NCBI RefSeq assembly: GCF_000819885.1
Contig: NZ_CDBO01000008.1
Span: 1-64,000 of the forward strand
DNA from: Aeromonas fluvialis
GTDB lineage: Bacteria > Pseudomonadota > Gammaproteobacteria > Enterobacterales > Aeromonadaceae
Direction: 5' to 3'
DNA: 64,000 nucleotides
Shown here: positions 28,775-36,397 of the stretch, one piece after another
Layout of the letters: each line of letters starts with the position of its first letter
Position numbering within the stretch: the first letter of the stretch is position 1
The notes under the pieces: model-generated
Seen by the model: the letters and a program-made list of their open reading frames with translations, nothing else
Told to the model about the DNA's origin: nothing
The model's database searches: none
Made by a program: the position numbers and the translations under genes

Positions 28775-29404
28775 TCAGAGGGCCAGTAACTGCTCATTCT
28801 CGACAATTTCGCACCCGGCGGGCAGTTTCGAGAGCGCGATCATGGCGTGAGCCACCTGACGGGCCTCGATGGCGCGCCAGCGGGTTAGCTTGCCCACCAG
28901 CAGCGGTCGAAACAGCGGATATATAGTCTGAAAGATCTGCTCGGAGAGGCGTGGTAGCTGGCGATCTCCGAGCAGCATGGCGGGCCGCACGATGGCGAGC
29001 CGTGGCCAGGATTGGGCCAGCAGTGCCTGCTCCATCTCTCCCTTGGTGCGCGGATAGAGAGCCGGGGACGATGCGCTGGCCCCCATGCTCGAGACCACGA
29101 TCAGCCGTTGACAACCGTGGCGGCGGGCCAGCTCGGCAAAGGCGACCACATAGTCGAGATCGACCCGGCGAAACGCCTCGGCAGAGCCCGCCTCCTTGCG
29201 GGTGGTGCCGAGGGCACAGAAGGCGATATCCACCGGACGGGAGAGGGTGACGCTGGCCAGATCATCAAAATTGACCGGCAACCAGTGGTGCGCCTCCTTG
29301 CCCGGCTTGCGACAGAGCAGGGTCAGTTCATGTTCGGCAGGCAGTTGCTGCACCAGTTCGCGACCGATCAGGCCGCTGGCTCCGGCAATCAGGATCCGGC
29401 TCAT
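28775..29404 (-). CDS. NAD(P)-binding Rossmann-fold oxidoreductase (atypical SDR)
   Basis: 209 residues from the ATG at 29404, which begins MSRILIAGASGLIGREL and has GGGAG upstream; an upstream extension has no family match. The glycine-rich GASGLIG motif binds NAD(P). CALGTT and VVSSMGA, with a serine near the catalytic position and YPRTKGEME, match the NAD(P)H-binding 'NmrA/HIM1/YwnB' type of atypical SDR, which often lack the full Ser-Tyr-Lys set. The substrate is unknown. No operon partner is evident; it lies between the decarboxylase remnant and bamE. Confidence 0.8.
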   Translation of the reverse strand: MSRILIAGASGLIGRELVQQLPAEHELTLLCRKPGKEAHHWLPVNFDDLASVTLSRPVDIAFCALGTTRKEAGSAEAFRRVDLDYVVAFAELARRHGCQRLIVVSSMGASASSPALYPRTKGEMEQALLAQSWPRLAIVRPAMLLGDRQLPRLSEQIFQTIYPLFRPLLVGKLTRWRAIEARQVAHAMIALSKLPAGCEIVENEQLLAL

Positions 29405-29529
29405 GGGGATTCTCCCTGTGTCATTCGATGGTGTTGATGCCATGGTGGCTGCTCATCAGCATCAGGCAATTTGCGAGCTGCTGCAATGGGGGAGATGACA
29501 CTGTATATAGCGCGGTGGCTGGATAAAAC

Positions 29530-29552
29530 AAAACCGGCGCGAGGCCGGTTTT
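29530..29552 (-). terminator. Terminator of bamE
   Basis: AAAACCGGC and GCCGGTTTT pair around a short loop. On the minus strand they are followed by GTTTTA, eight bases after the bamE stop. Confidence 0.8.
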
Positions 29553-29560
29553 GCGGGATA

Positions 29561-29899
29561 TCAGAGCGGGGTATTGAAGGCTGCTGGCAGCGGGAAGTCA
29601 CCCGTCACCGTGGTGAGCCGCTCATTGGCGAAGGTCACGGTGAGCTCTTTACGCTCCTTGTCGCCGTGGCCCGGCTGGAATTCATAGAGGTAGTACCAGG
29701 TGTTGGGGTCAAAGCCGTCGCGCAGCATGGGGGTCCCCAGCACATAGCTGACCTGCTCGCGGGTCATCCCCTGGCGCAGTTTGTCGACCTGTTTTTGTTC
29801 CACATAGTTGCCCTGAGGAATATCAATGCGATAGACCAGGCTGCAACCGGAGAGGGTGAGGGCGGTCAAAGCCGCGGCAATCAGGTGTTTCATCCGCAT
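29561..29899 (-). CDS. bamE: Outer membrane assembly lipoprotein BamE
   Basis: 112 residues, the size of E. coli BamE (113). A lipoprotein signal peptide ends in LTLSGC with Cys19 as lipidated residue. The SmpA/OmlA fold is marked by IPQGNYV, RQGMTREQVSYVLGTP and WYYLYEFQPG. It is an accessory subunit of the BAM complex that inserts outer-membrane proteins. In many gammaproteobacteria bamE neighbours recN; here recN is about 25 kb away, so the locus has been rearranged relative to that order. Confidence 0.93.
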   Translation of the reverse strand: MRMKHLIAAALTALTLSGCSLVYRIDIPQGNYVEQKQVDKLRQGMTREQVSYVLGTPMLRDGFDPNTWYYLYEFQPGHGDKERKELTVTFANERLTTVTGDFPLPAAFNTPL

Positions 29900-29991
29900 A
29901 TCGAGTTCAGATCATCCATACAGTCTTTTTGGCTCGGCAAATCATACCGACTCCCTCCGCGGAAGTAAAAAGCCATTGATCCATCAGCCAA

Positions 29992-30015
29992 TAAAAAGGG
30001 TCGCAGTGCGACCCT
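29992..30015 (-). terminator. Terminator of the iron alcohol dehydrogenase gene
   Basis: AAGGGTCGCA and TGCGACCCTT form a perfect hairpin. On the minus strand the run TTTTTATT follows. Confidence 0.88.
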
Positions 30016-30035
30016 TATCGGCAATCAGACAATCA

Positions 30036-31187
30036 TTACATCGCTGCGCGGAAGATGGCGACGATCTCTTCGTGGCTCGCCTGTTTCGGGTTGGTGAAGC
30101 CGCAGGCATCTTTCAGGGCGTTGCTGGCCAGGGTATCGAAGTCGTCGGCCTTGACGCCCAGCTGCTCCAGACCGGCCGGGATCTTCACATCCAGCGCCAG
30201 TTGCTTGATGGCTGCGATGGCGGCGGCGGCACCCTGCTCGTCGTTCATGGCGCTCACGTCCACACCCATGTAGCGGGCCACATCTTTCAGGCGGGCAGCG
30301 CTCACCTGGGCGTTGTAGGTCTGAACGTGGGGCAGCAGCACGGCGTTGCAGACACCGTGGGGCAGATCGTAGAAACCGCCCAGCTGGTGAGCCATGGCGT
30401 GCACGTAGCCGAGGCTTGCGTTGTTGAAGGCCATGCCGGCCAGGAACTGGGCATAAGCCATCTGCTCGCGGGCATGCAGGTCATCGCCGTGGTTGACGGC
30501 GGTGCGCAGGTGCTTGGCAATCAGCTCGATGGCCATGATGGCGCTGGCATCGGTCACCGGGGTGGCGATGGTGGAGACATAGGCCTCGATGGCGTGGGTC
30601 AGGGCATCCATACCGGTGGCGGCGGTCAGACCAGCCGGTTTGGCCAGCATCAGCTCGGGGTCGTTGACCGACATCAGCGGGGTAACATGCTTGTCGATGA
30701 TAGCCATTTTCACGTGGCGCGCTTCGTCGGTGATGATGCAGAAGCGGGTCATCTCGGAGGCGGTACCGGCAGTGGTGTTGATGGCGATAAGCGGCAGCTG
30801 CGGCTTGGCGGAGCGATCCACCCCTTCGTAATCCTTGATGCTGCCACCGTTGGCGGCAACCAGCGCGATGCCTTTGGCGCAGTCATGGGGCGAGCCGCCA
30901 CCCAGCGAGATGACGCAATCGCAGCCGTTGGCCTTGATCATCGCCAGACCCGCTTCGACGTTGCTGGTAGTGGGATTGGGTTTGGTCTCATCGAAAAGCA
31001 CGCTTTCAATGCCATGTTCAGCCAAGAGAGTGGTGAGCTTGGCGACCACGCCGATCTGGTTGAGAATTTTGTCGGTGACGATCAACGCCTTGCGATAGCC
31101 GTAACCCTTGATATCGGCGGCAGCCTCTTGCAGACAACCGGCACCCATCAGGTTGATTGCAGGAATATAGAACTTGAATGTAGCCAT
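30036..31187 (-). CDS. yiaY: Iron-containing alcohol dehydrogenase (YiaY/AdhB type)
   Basis: 383 residues from the ATG at 31187 ([15 protein letters not shown]), with GGGAG upstream; the length equals E. coli YiaY and Zymomonas AdhB. The NAD-binding [11 protein letters not shown] is near residue 95, the Fe-ADH signature reads [12 protein letters not shown], and metal-binding histidines lie in [16 protein letters not shown]. It interconverts alcohols and aldehydes with NAD(H), probably in fermentation; the exact substrate (ethanol or a threonine/propanediol-type compound) is unclear. It is a single gene with a strong terminator. Confidence 0.88.
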   Translation of the reverse strand: MATFKFYIPAINLMGAGCLQEAAADIKGYGYRKALIVTDKILNQIGVVAKLTTLLAEHGIESVLFDETKPNPTTSNVEAGLAMIKANGCDCVISLGGGSPHDCAKGIALVAANGGSIKDYEGVDRSAKPQLPLIAINTTAGTASEMTRFCIITDEARHVKMAIIDKHVTPLMSVNDPELMLAKPAGLTAATGMDALTHAIEAYVSTIATPVTDASAIMAIELIAKHLRTAVNHGDDLHAREQMAYAQFLAGMAFNNASLGYVHAMAHQLGGFYDLPHGVCNAVLLPHVQTYNAQVSAARLKDVARYMGVDVSAMNDEQGAAAAIAAIKQLALDVKIPAGLEQLGVKADDFDTLASNALKDACGFTNPKQASHEEIVAIFRAAM

Positions 31188-31351
31188 GATGGACTCCCTA
31201 TAGTTAGCCATTTAGTGGTAATTGAGGGCTAAGTTACCATCATGGGTGGGATACAAAAGCATCTTGTTTACAACTTTACGGGGTCGATCACGAGTCGTTA
31301 ATTAAGTGCTGAACCGGACTTGACTTTCCCGCTTCTGACTCGCTTTGCAGA

Positions 31352-31392
31352 AAAACGTTTGTCAATTATTTCATCGAGTTAGCAAACGTTTT
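31352..31392 (+). promoter_or_regulatory. Inverted pair of LacI/PurR-like operator sites upstream of udp
   Basis: AAAACGTTTG (31352-31361) and CAAACGTTTT (31383-31392) are exact reverse complements 21 bases apart, each centred on CG. The second extends to AGCAAACGTTTTGTGC, close to PurR/CytR-type sites. Confidence 0.55.
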
Positions 31393-31424
31393 GTGCGGTG
31401 TTTGTCACTGTCAATGCGTGGAAG

Positions 31425-31440
31425 TGTGAGGCGCTTCAAG
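31425..31440 (+). promoter_or_regulatory. Possible CRP site upstream of udp
   Basis: TGTGAGGCGCTTCAAG has a perfect left half and a 3/5 right half of TGTGA-N6-TCACA. In enteric bacteria udp is controlled by CRP and CytR. Confidence 0.35.
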
Positions 31441-31446
31441 GAATTG

Positions 31447-31458
31447 GAAAGCGCTTTC
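31447..31458 (+). promoter_or_regulatory. Perfect 12-base palindrome upstream of udp
   Basis: GAAAGCGCTTTC, centred on the CG-containing GCGC, resembles a LacI-family operator and lies about 110 bases before the udp start. Confidence 0.5.
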
Positions 31459-31569
31459 GACCATAGTTGGCGCCTCCCCGAAGAGGGGGGTAAAGGCTTG
31501 AAAGTATCATAAAGAATCATCTTAACTTGTGCCCTGACCATGCTGGCAGGGGGCAACCAGGAGTCCAAT

Positions 31570-32325
31570 ATGTCTGATGTATTTCACTTGGGTTTGAAGA
31601 AAGCGGATCTGCAAGGCGCCACCCTGGCGATCGTCCCCGGTGACCCCGAGCGCGTGAAGCGTATCGCAGAGCTGTTGGATAACCCGGTGCACCTGGCCAG
31701 CCATCGTGAATTCACTACCTGGCGCGGCGAGATGGACGGCAAGGCCGTGATCATCTGCTCTACCGGTATCGGTGGCCCGTCCACCTCCATCGCGGTAGAA
31801 GAGCTGGCCCAGCTGGGCATCCGTACCTTCCTGCGTATCGGCACCACCGGTGCCATCCAGCCGCACCTGAACGTGGGTGATGTGATCGTCACTACCGGTT
31901 CCGTGCGCCTCGACGGTGCCAGCCTGCACTTTGCACCGATGGAGTTCCCGGCGGTTGCCGACTTCGACTGCACCACCGCGCTGGTCAACACCGCCAAAGA
32001 GATGGGCTCCAAGCTGCACATCGGTGTGACTGCCTCCTCTGATACCTTCTACCCGGGTCAGGAGCGTTACGACACCGTATCCGGCCGCGTAGTGAGCCGT
32101 TTCCAGGGTTCCATGAAAGAGTGGCAAGCCATGGGCGTGCTGAACTATGAGATGGAATCTGCAACCCTGCTGACCATGTGCTCCAGCCAGGGCCTGCGTG
32201 CCGGTATGGTGGCTGGTGTTATCGTCAACCGCACCCAGCAAGAGATCCCGAACGCCGAGACCATGGCGAAGACCGAATCTGATGCCATCAAGATCGTACT
32301 GGGCGCTGCCCGCAAGCTGATCTGA
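31570..32325 (+). CDS. udp: Uridine phosphorylase
   Basis: 251 residues from the ATG at 31570 (AGGAG at 31558), close to E. coli Udp (253). Phosphate and substrate motifs are [36 protein letters not shown] and NYEMESATL, characteristic of the NP-I nucleoside phosphorylases with uridine preference. It splits uridine to uracil and ribose 1-phosphate for pyrimidine salvage. A fragment of a ribonucleoside hydrolase, another uridine-degrading enzyme, lies about 1.1 kb downstream. Confidence 0.96.
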   Translation: MSDVFHLGLKKADLQGATLAIVPGDPERVKRIAELLDNPVHLASHREFTTWRGEMDGKAVIICSTGIGGPSTSIAVEELAQLGIRTFLRIGTTGAIQPHLNVGDVIVTTGSVRLDGASLHFAPMEFPAVADFDCTTALVNTAKEMGSKLHIGVTASSDTFYPGQERYDTVSGRVVSRFQGSMKEWQAMGVLNYEMESATLLTMCSSQGLRAGMVAGVIVNRTQQEIPNAETMAKTESDAIKIVLGAARKLI

Positions 32326-32364
32326 TAGCAGAGCTCTTGTTACAAGAGCACCGAGTGGGGGGTG

Positions 32365-32389
32365 GGGGCCGTTGCGAAAGCGCGGCCCC
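32365..32389 (+). terminator. Possible terminator of udp
   Basis: GGGGCCG and CGGCCCC can pair around an 11-base loop, followed by the weakly T-rich TATCTTTAT. Confidence 0.4.
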
Positions 32390-32480
32390 TATCTTTATCC
32401 GCCGTTTACCGCGTTTCCTCTCCCGTCACGCCTTTCACTGATCCCGTCGCACTCGCGCTGGTTGTCTCTACTCATTACCT

Positions 32481-33176
32481 CTAAAACGGCGGCGTGCAGC
32501 GGATCTGCATCGGTTCGCCGCTCACCGGATGGACAAAGTCCAGCTCGCTGGCGTGCAGCATCAGCCGCGGCGCCTGTTCGCAGCCGGGTGGCAGCAGGCC
32601 GCCATAGAGATCGCAACCGAGGATGGGGTGGCCCAGTAGCTGACTGTGGATCCGCAGCTGATGGGTGCGGCCGGTCTCCGGCACCAGCCTTACCCGGGTC
32701 AGTGGCACGGTTTGTCCCTGCATCTGCTGCGCCAGCCGCTCAACAACCCGATAGCGGGAGCGGGCGGGTTTGCCGCTGGCGGCGCAGATCTTAATCAGCG
32801 GGAAAATCGACGGGTCCTTGGCGATGGGGGCATCGATAAGGCCTTCGTCGTCAACCAGATGGCCGCAGAGCAGGGCGCTGTAGGCTTTGCTTACTGCCCG
32901 CTGACTGAACTGCTGGCAGAGCAGGGCATTGATGGCCCTGTTTCTGGCGACCACCATGATGCCGGAAGTGCCGAAGTCGAGGCGATGCACCAGGGTGCAG
33001 CCGGGGAAATCCTGCACCAGTCGATAATGAACCGAGTCGAGATTCTGCGGATTTTTGCCCGAGAGGCTCAGCAGGCCACTCGGCTTGTTGATGAGCAGCA
33101 GATGATCATCCTCAAACAACGTCTCGATGGCGGCACTGCAGGGCGGGGCGATAAAGGTGTCGACGATAACAGACAT
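32481..33176 (-). CDS. RluA-family pseudouridine synthase
   Basis: 231 residues from the ATG at 33176; ATGs at 33209 and 33263 would extend it, but family similarity starts only near residue 19 (LFEDDHLLLINKPSGLLS). The RluA catalytic motif HRLDFGTSG carries the essential Asp, followed by GRTHQLRIHSQLLGHPILGCDLYG-type residues (GRTHQLRIH) and LMLHAS. There is no N-terminal S4 domain, so it is of the short RluA type (E. coli RluA, 219 residues), which modifies 23S rRNA and some tRNAs. Which RNA site it acts on cannot be told. It converges with udp. Confidence 0.85.
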   Translation of the reverse strand: MSVIVDTFIAPPCSAAIETLFEDDHLLLINKPSGLLSLSGKNPQNLDSVHYRLVQDFPGCTLVHRLDFGTSGIMVVARNRAINALLCQQFSQRAVSKAYSALLCGHLVDDEGLIDAPIAKDPSIFPLIKICAASGKPARSRYRVVERLAQQMQGQTVPLTRVRLVPETGRTHQLRIHSQLLGHPILGCDLYGGLLPPGCEQAPRLMLHASELDFVHPVSGEPMQIRCTPPF

Positions 33177-33398
33177 AGGGCACACGGGCTGGAAACGGGG
33201 GGCGATCATACCCGAACCGGCGCGGTCGGGCGAATGGGCGGTGCGCAGCCTCGGAAAATGCACGGGATGACGCCATGCAACCTCTTGATAATGAGCCGCT
33301 TTAAGCGAGGCGGTGTGCAGTATAAACCGCCCTAGTCACCAACAAGACCCCGTTTTGTGAACCCTTCCCGAGTTCATCCGAAGCGTGCTTGTTAAGGT

Positions 33399-33767
33399 AT
33401 GGTGACCCACGAGGCGCAGGTGATGGATGAGGATATCGAGCGGGTGCGCGCCATCACCAATCCTGTGGCCCAGTGCGTGGCCGGGCTGCTCGACTTTTTC
33501 ATGATCTACCATCGAGATCCCAAGTGGGGATTTGCTGGTGCACCGCTCCATGACCCCTGTACCATTGCCTGGTTGCTGGCTCCCGAGCGGTTCCACGGGG
33601 TTGAGTGCCGGGTCGATATCGAGACGGGCGGCACTCATACTTGCGGTATGACGGTGGTGGATCGCTATGGCCTGACCGGCAAGCCTGCCAATGCGCTGCT
33701 GCTGTTTGGGCTGGATCGTCCGGGCTTTATCGATCTGCTGGTGACTCGGCTGCGGGCGTTTGACTGA
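33399..33767 (+). pseudogene. 3' fragment of a pyrimidine ribonucleoside hydrolase (RihA/RihB-like)
   Basis: 122 codons match only the last 40% of nucleoside hydrolases (about 310 residues): [18 protein letters not shown], then [21 protein letters not shown], where HDP provides the late active-site His/Asp. The N-terminal DxDxxxDD metal site is missing and the bases ahead of position 33399 do not encode it; an in-frame TAA lies at 33393. The fragment could be translated from its ATG but cannot form the active site. Confidence 0.75.
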
Positions 33768-33800
33768 GCGCCGGTTCATGTTTACAAGAAGGGGCGGGGA

Positions 33801-34268
33801 ATGTGGAAGAGAGGGGTGATACTGCTGGCCGGGTTGCAACTGACAGGCTGCGCGACGCCATTCGAGCGGATGTGGCAGGGGCTGGCGACCTGTGAATTTA
33901 CCGATCTCTATGTAGATGAGACGGGCAGGGCCGCCAATCTACAACTGGCCAACTACACCCCCTACAAGGTGAGCGATGGCTTTGCCTGGTACAAGGTGCA
34001 CGAGGAGCTGCACGGCTTGCCGGTGGTCGGTTTTATCGTGCCTGCCGCAAGCTTCGAAGTGCATGCCCTCTTTGTTGATACCCCCATCGCCAATGCCCGC
34101 CGGTTGACCCACAACGCCTACGGCAGCGAGTTTGGCGACGAGCAGAAGCATGGCGAGGGGTTGGCGCCTCTGCTGTTGCGCGATCCCAATAACCCCAAGC
34201 GATCGATCATCGATTGTACCAAGGGGGAGTCCGACGAGGAGCTGCAGGATTCGGCCATGCCCGAGTAG
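33801..34268 (+). CDS. Predicted lipoprotein of unknown function
   Basis: 155 residues with a short signal peptide and lipobox QLTGC (Cys17), so it is probably lipid-anchored in the outer membrane (no Asp at +2). The mature part includes a TCEF segment, an aromatic stretch FAWYKVHEELHGLP, and a late IDCTKGE that could give a disulfide with the earlier cysteine. I do not recognise a family. It follows the nucleoside hydrolase fragment by about 30 bases and has its own terminator. Confidence 0.7.
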   Translation: MWKRGVILLAGLQLTGCATPFERMWQGLATCEFTDLYVDETGRAANLQLANYTPYKVSDGFAWYKVHEELHGLPVVGFIVPAASFEVHALFVDTPIANARRLTHNAYGSEFGDEQKHGEGLAPLLLRDPNNPKRSIIDCTKGESDEELQDSAMPE

Positions 34269-34297
34269 AGCCACCTGTCACTCCATCGGCCTGAAAA

Positions 34298-34331
34298 AAG
34301 AGGGACCAGCCTTATCGGCTGGCCCCTCTTT
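34298..34331 (+). terminator. Bidirectional terminator after the lipoprotein gene
   Basis: AAAGAGGGACCAGCC and GGCTGGCCCCTCTTT pair with one mismatch around TTATC. Both strands end in short T runs. Confidence 0.85.
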
Positions 34332-34368
34332 AATTTAACGCAGAGTGTATCGCAGAGCGGTTCCCGGA

Positions 34369-34429
34369 TCAGGGATAGCTCAGCGTCTCCTTGATCAGCG
34401 GCAGTTGGGCCTTGATCCATGCCGGATTG
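34369..34429 (-). repeat. Orphan copy of the 3' end of the winged-helix gene
   Basis: 61 bases that match 34469-34529 at all but three positions, exactly 100 bases away. On the minus strand this copy also reads the last ~20 codons and stop of the neighbouring gene, preceded by the related ACDWGTYC. It looks like the tail of a deleted paralogous copy. Confidence 0.9.
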
Positions 34430-34468
34430 CAATAGGTTCCCCAGTCGCAGGCCTGACTCGACGTCATT

Positions 34469-34765
34469 TCAGGGATAGCTCAGCGTCTCCTTGATCAGAG
34501 GCAGTTGGGCCTTTATCCACGCCGGATTGATGGGCCCCCAATCGCTGATGCGATAGTGCCCCTGCAGGTGGCGAGCCCCCTCGGTCTGCTCGAAGGCGCA
34601 ACTGATATCGAGTTCGGCCAGCGCCGTCAAGGTATCCTGCGCGGTGCGGCGCGGCATGCCGGTCGCCTCCATGATGGCGGGCACCGTATCCGTGCCCTGG
34701 CTGATCAGCCAGGCCACGTAGAGCCGCCGGTAAAAGCTGGTGCGGGTCTTGCTCGGCTCACTCAT
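34469..34765 (-). CDS. Small winged helix-turn-helix protein
   Basis: 98 residues: SFYRRLYVAWLISQG, then an HTH-like DTVPAIMEATGMPRRTAQDTLTAL, and a short wing HYRISDWGPINPAWI. It resembles the HTH_43-type winged-helix family of unknown role. Its ATG overlaps the stop of the upstream DUF1523 gene by four bases (ATGA), which implies translational coupling. The last 61 bases of the gene are duplicated 100 bases downstream. Confidence 0.72.
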   Translation of the reverse strand: MSEPSKTRTSFYRRLYVAWLISQGTDTVPAIMEATGMPRRTAQDTLTALAELDISCAFEQTEGARHLQGHYRISDWGPINPAWIKAQLPLIKETLSYP

Positions 34766-35292
34766 AGCTCGTCCTCAAGACGATCAAAGTAGCGCCAGGT
34801 CGCAATGGTCGCCTTGCCCATCACCAGTGCCCAGAGGCCGAACCAGAACCAGCGGAAAAAGCTCCAGGTGGAGGCGTCAGGCTCGGTGCTTTCGATCTTG
34901 GTGACGTTGGGGAACATGGAGAACATGTTGATGCGCCAGCCGTAGGAAGTAATGATGGCGAGCCGCTTTTCAAACTCCATCGACTTGGCCTTGGCCTGCA
35001 CGTCGGCAGCGTTGAACTTGAAGTAGAAGGGCCAGCCCCACTCGGTATCCTCGTTGCGGAACACCCGGATCTTCTCGCCGGGGCGCTCGGTGTAGATGTA
35101 ATAGACGTCGGTGGTGGGACCGTCAGCCGGGTTCTTCTGGCTGATGGGGCCATCCTTGTCGGTACGCTTCACCTCGACCCCGGTGATGGTAGCGATGGTG
35201 TGCTCCGGCAGGTAGTAGTCGAGCCAGGCGGCGGAAATGAGGGCGATGAGCCCCAGGGCGATAAAAGCGGGTTTCTTGAATCTCAGGCTCAT
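34762..35292 (-). CDS. DUF1523 family membrane protein
   Basis: 176 residues from the ATG at 35292. A hydrophobic N-terminal helix (FIALGLIALISAAWL) precedes a periplasmic domain. That domain has the DUF1523 core DVYYIYTERPGEKIRVFRNED, then EWGWPFYFKFNAADVQA and SYGWRINMFSMFPN. A second membrane helix (FFRWFWFGLWALVM) is near the C-terminus. Function unknown. It is coupled to the following winged-helix gene by a four-base overlap. Confidence 0.82.
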   Translation of the reverse strand: MSLRFKKPAFIALGLIALISAAWLDYYLPEHTIATITGVEVKRTDKDGPISQKNPADGPTTDVYYIYTERPGEKIRVFRNEDTEWGWPFYFKFNAADVQAKAKSMEFEKRLAIITSYGWRINMFSMFPNVTKIESTEPDASTWSFFRWFWFGLWALVMGKATIATWRYFDRLEDEL

Positions 35293-35425
35293 GGTGTGCT
35301 CACGTGAGGGGGAGTAACGTGCCTCTACCATACCGATATTTGACAGGGCAGCCCAGCCCCTTATGGCGCCACAAGCCAAAAAATGGCGTTTAAAACAGAG
35401 ACAAAGCCATTGCTCCATCAACAAG

Positions 35426-35447
35426 AAAGGCCCTTGCGGGCCTTTTT
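35426..35447. terminator. Hairpin terminator between DUF1523 and rhtB-like genes
   Basis: AAAGGCCC-TTGC-GGGCCTTT followed by TTGT on the plus strand and by CTTG on the minus strand. No plus-strand gene precedes it closely; it may end the small leftward frame at 35455-35589. Confidence 0.7.
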
Positions 35448-35454
35448 GTCTGGT

Positions 35455-35589
35455 TCACTTTGTGCGCTTATAGCTGGAATATTCCTCGGTGGCGGCATTG
35501 AGCGCCAGCAGGGAACTGTCACAGTCTTTTATTGCTGAAATGAGCGAAATAAATGCATTATTCTTGTGATAAAGCGGTCTTTTAGGCAT
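35455..35589 (-). CDS. Possible small protein of 44 residues
   Basis: An ATG-to-TGA frame starting MPKRPLYHKNNAFISLIS and ending AATEEYSSYKRTK lies in a 400-base gap and is followed nine bases later by a hairpin terminator. Composition looks protein-like: an amphipathic middle with NAFISLISAIKDC and a polar tail. The ribosome site is weak (only GGAATTAAG some way upstream), and I recognise no family. It could be a genuine small gene or a gene remnant. Confidence 0.4.
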   Translation of the reverse strand: MPKRPLYHKNNAFISLISAIKDCDSSLLALNAATEEYSSYKRTK

Positions 35590-35691
35590 GGTTTAGCGCT
35601 TAATTCCCTGAATATGTGATACAACTCGCGGGATTGCGTCAATCCTGTCCCTTTTTCGTGATTTCCTGTTCTCGTTGTATGGAGGTGTGTT

Positions 35692-36324
35692 GTGTCCAGC
35701 TGGATCGATCCGGCCATTCTGGCTCTGTTTATCCCGACCTTTTTCTTTGTCTCGGTGACCCCGGGCATGTGCATGACTCTGTCGATGACCCTGGGGATGA
35801 GCCTGGGGGTACGCCGTACCCTGCACATGATGTGGGGGGAGCTGATCGGGGTCGGGCTGGTCTCGGTGCTCTCGGTGATCGGGGTGGCAGCCATCATGCT
35901 CAACTATCCGGGGATCTTCGCCGCCTTCAAATATGTGGGGGGGGCCTATCTGGTGTGGCTTGGCATCCAGATGTGGCAGGCCAAGGGGAAGATGGCCATT
36001 CCAGCGGATCTCTCGGCCGGTCAGCAGACCAGCCCCATGGGGCTGGCGGTGCAGGGCTTTGTCACCGCCATCGCCAACCCCAAGGGGTGGGCTTTCATGA
36101 TCTCCTTGCTGCCCCCCTTTATCTCTGCCGACAAGCCGATGGCGCCGCAGATCAGCGCGCTGGTGGCGCTGATTCTGGTCATCGAGTTCTCCTGCCTGCT
36201 GCTCTACGCCAGCGGTGGCCGTACTCTGCGCCACTTCCTCGCCAAGAGCGGTAACGTCACCCTGATGAACCGCATCGCCGGCACCCTGATGCTGGGGGTG
36301 GGGGTCTGGCTGGCGCTCGGTTAA
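35692..36324 (+). CDS. LysE/RhtB-family amino acid exporter
   Basis: 210 residues from the GTG at 35692, with GGAGG six bases upstream. Six hydrophobic helices are visible. The family motif near the N-terminus is FVSVTPGMCMTLSMTLGMSLGVRRT, of which VTPGMCM is the core, and NPKGWAFMISLLPPFI follows in the middle. Members export threonine, homoserine, lysine or other amino acids; which one cannot be inferred. It is a single gene with its own terminator. Confidence 0.9.
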   Translation: MSSWIDPAILALFIPTFFFVSVTPGMCMTLSMTLGMSLGVRRTLHMMWGELIGVGLVSVLSVIGVAAIMLNYPGIFAAFKYVGGAYLVWLGIQMWQAKGKMAIPADLSAGQQTSPMGLAVQGFVTAIANPKGWAFMISLLPPFISADKPMAPQISALVALILVIEFSCLLLYASGGRTLRHFLAKSGNVTLMNRIAGTLMLGVGVWLALG

Positions 36325-36352
36325 GAGCCGTCAGTGACCCACGTCACGAAAG

Positions 36353-36381
36353 AAAAATGCCACCGCTTGGTGGCATTTTTT
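36353..36381 (+). terminator. Terminator of the RhtB-type gene
   Basis: AAAATGCCACC-GCTT-GGTGGCATTTTTT, a textbook hairpin with six T; it may also serve the converging antiporter gene. Confidence 0.92.
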
Positions 36382-36397
36382 ATGGGAGCGGCTTGGC

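Larger units (their letters stand above)
31188..31569. other. 382-base divergent control region between yiaY and udp
   Basis: Besides promoters for both genes it holds an inverted pair AAAACGTTTG/CAAACGTTTT, a possible CRP site and a perfect 12-base palindrome, listed separately. No coding frame is convincing. Confidence 0.6.

Noticed and set aside
29856-31232. 458-codon open frame antisense to the iron alcohol dehydrogenase
   Set aside because: Gly/His/Val-rich shadow; the minus-strand gene has full family motifs.
32326-32480. GCTCTTG/CAAGAGC hairpin just after udp
   Set aside because: Pairing is real but there is no T run; the GGGGCCG hairpin further on is the better, though still weak, terminator candidate.
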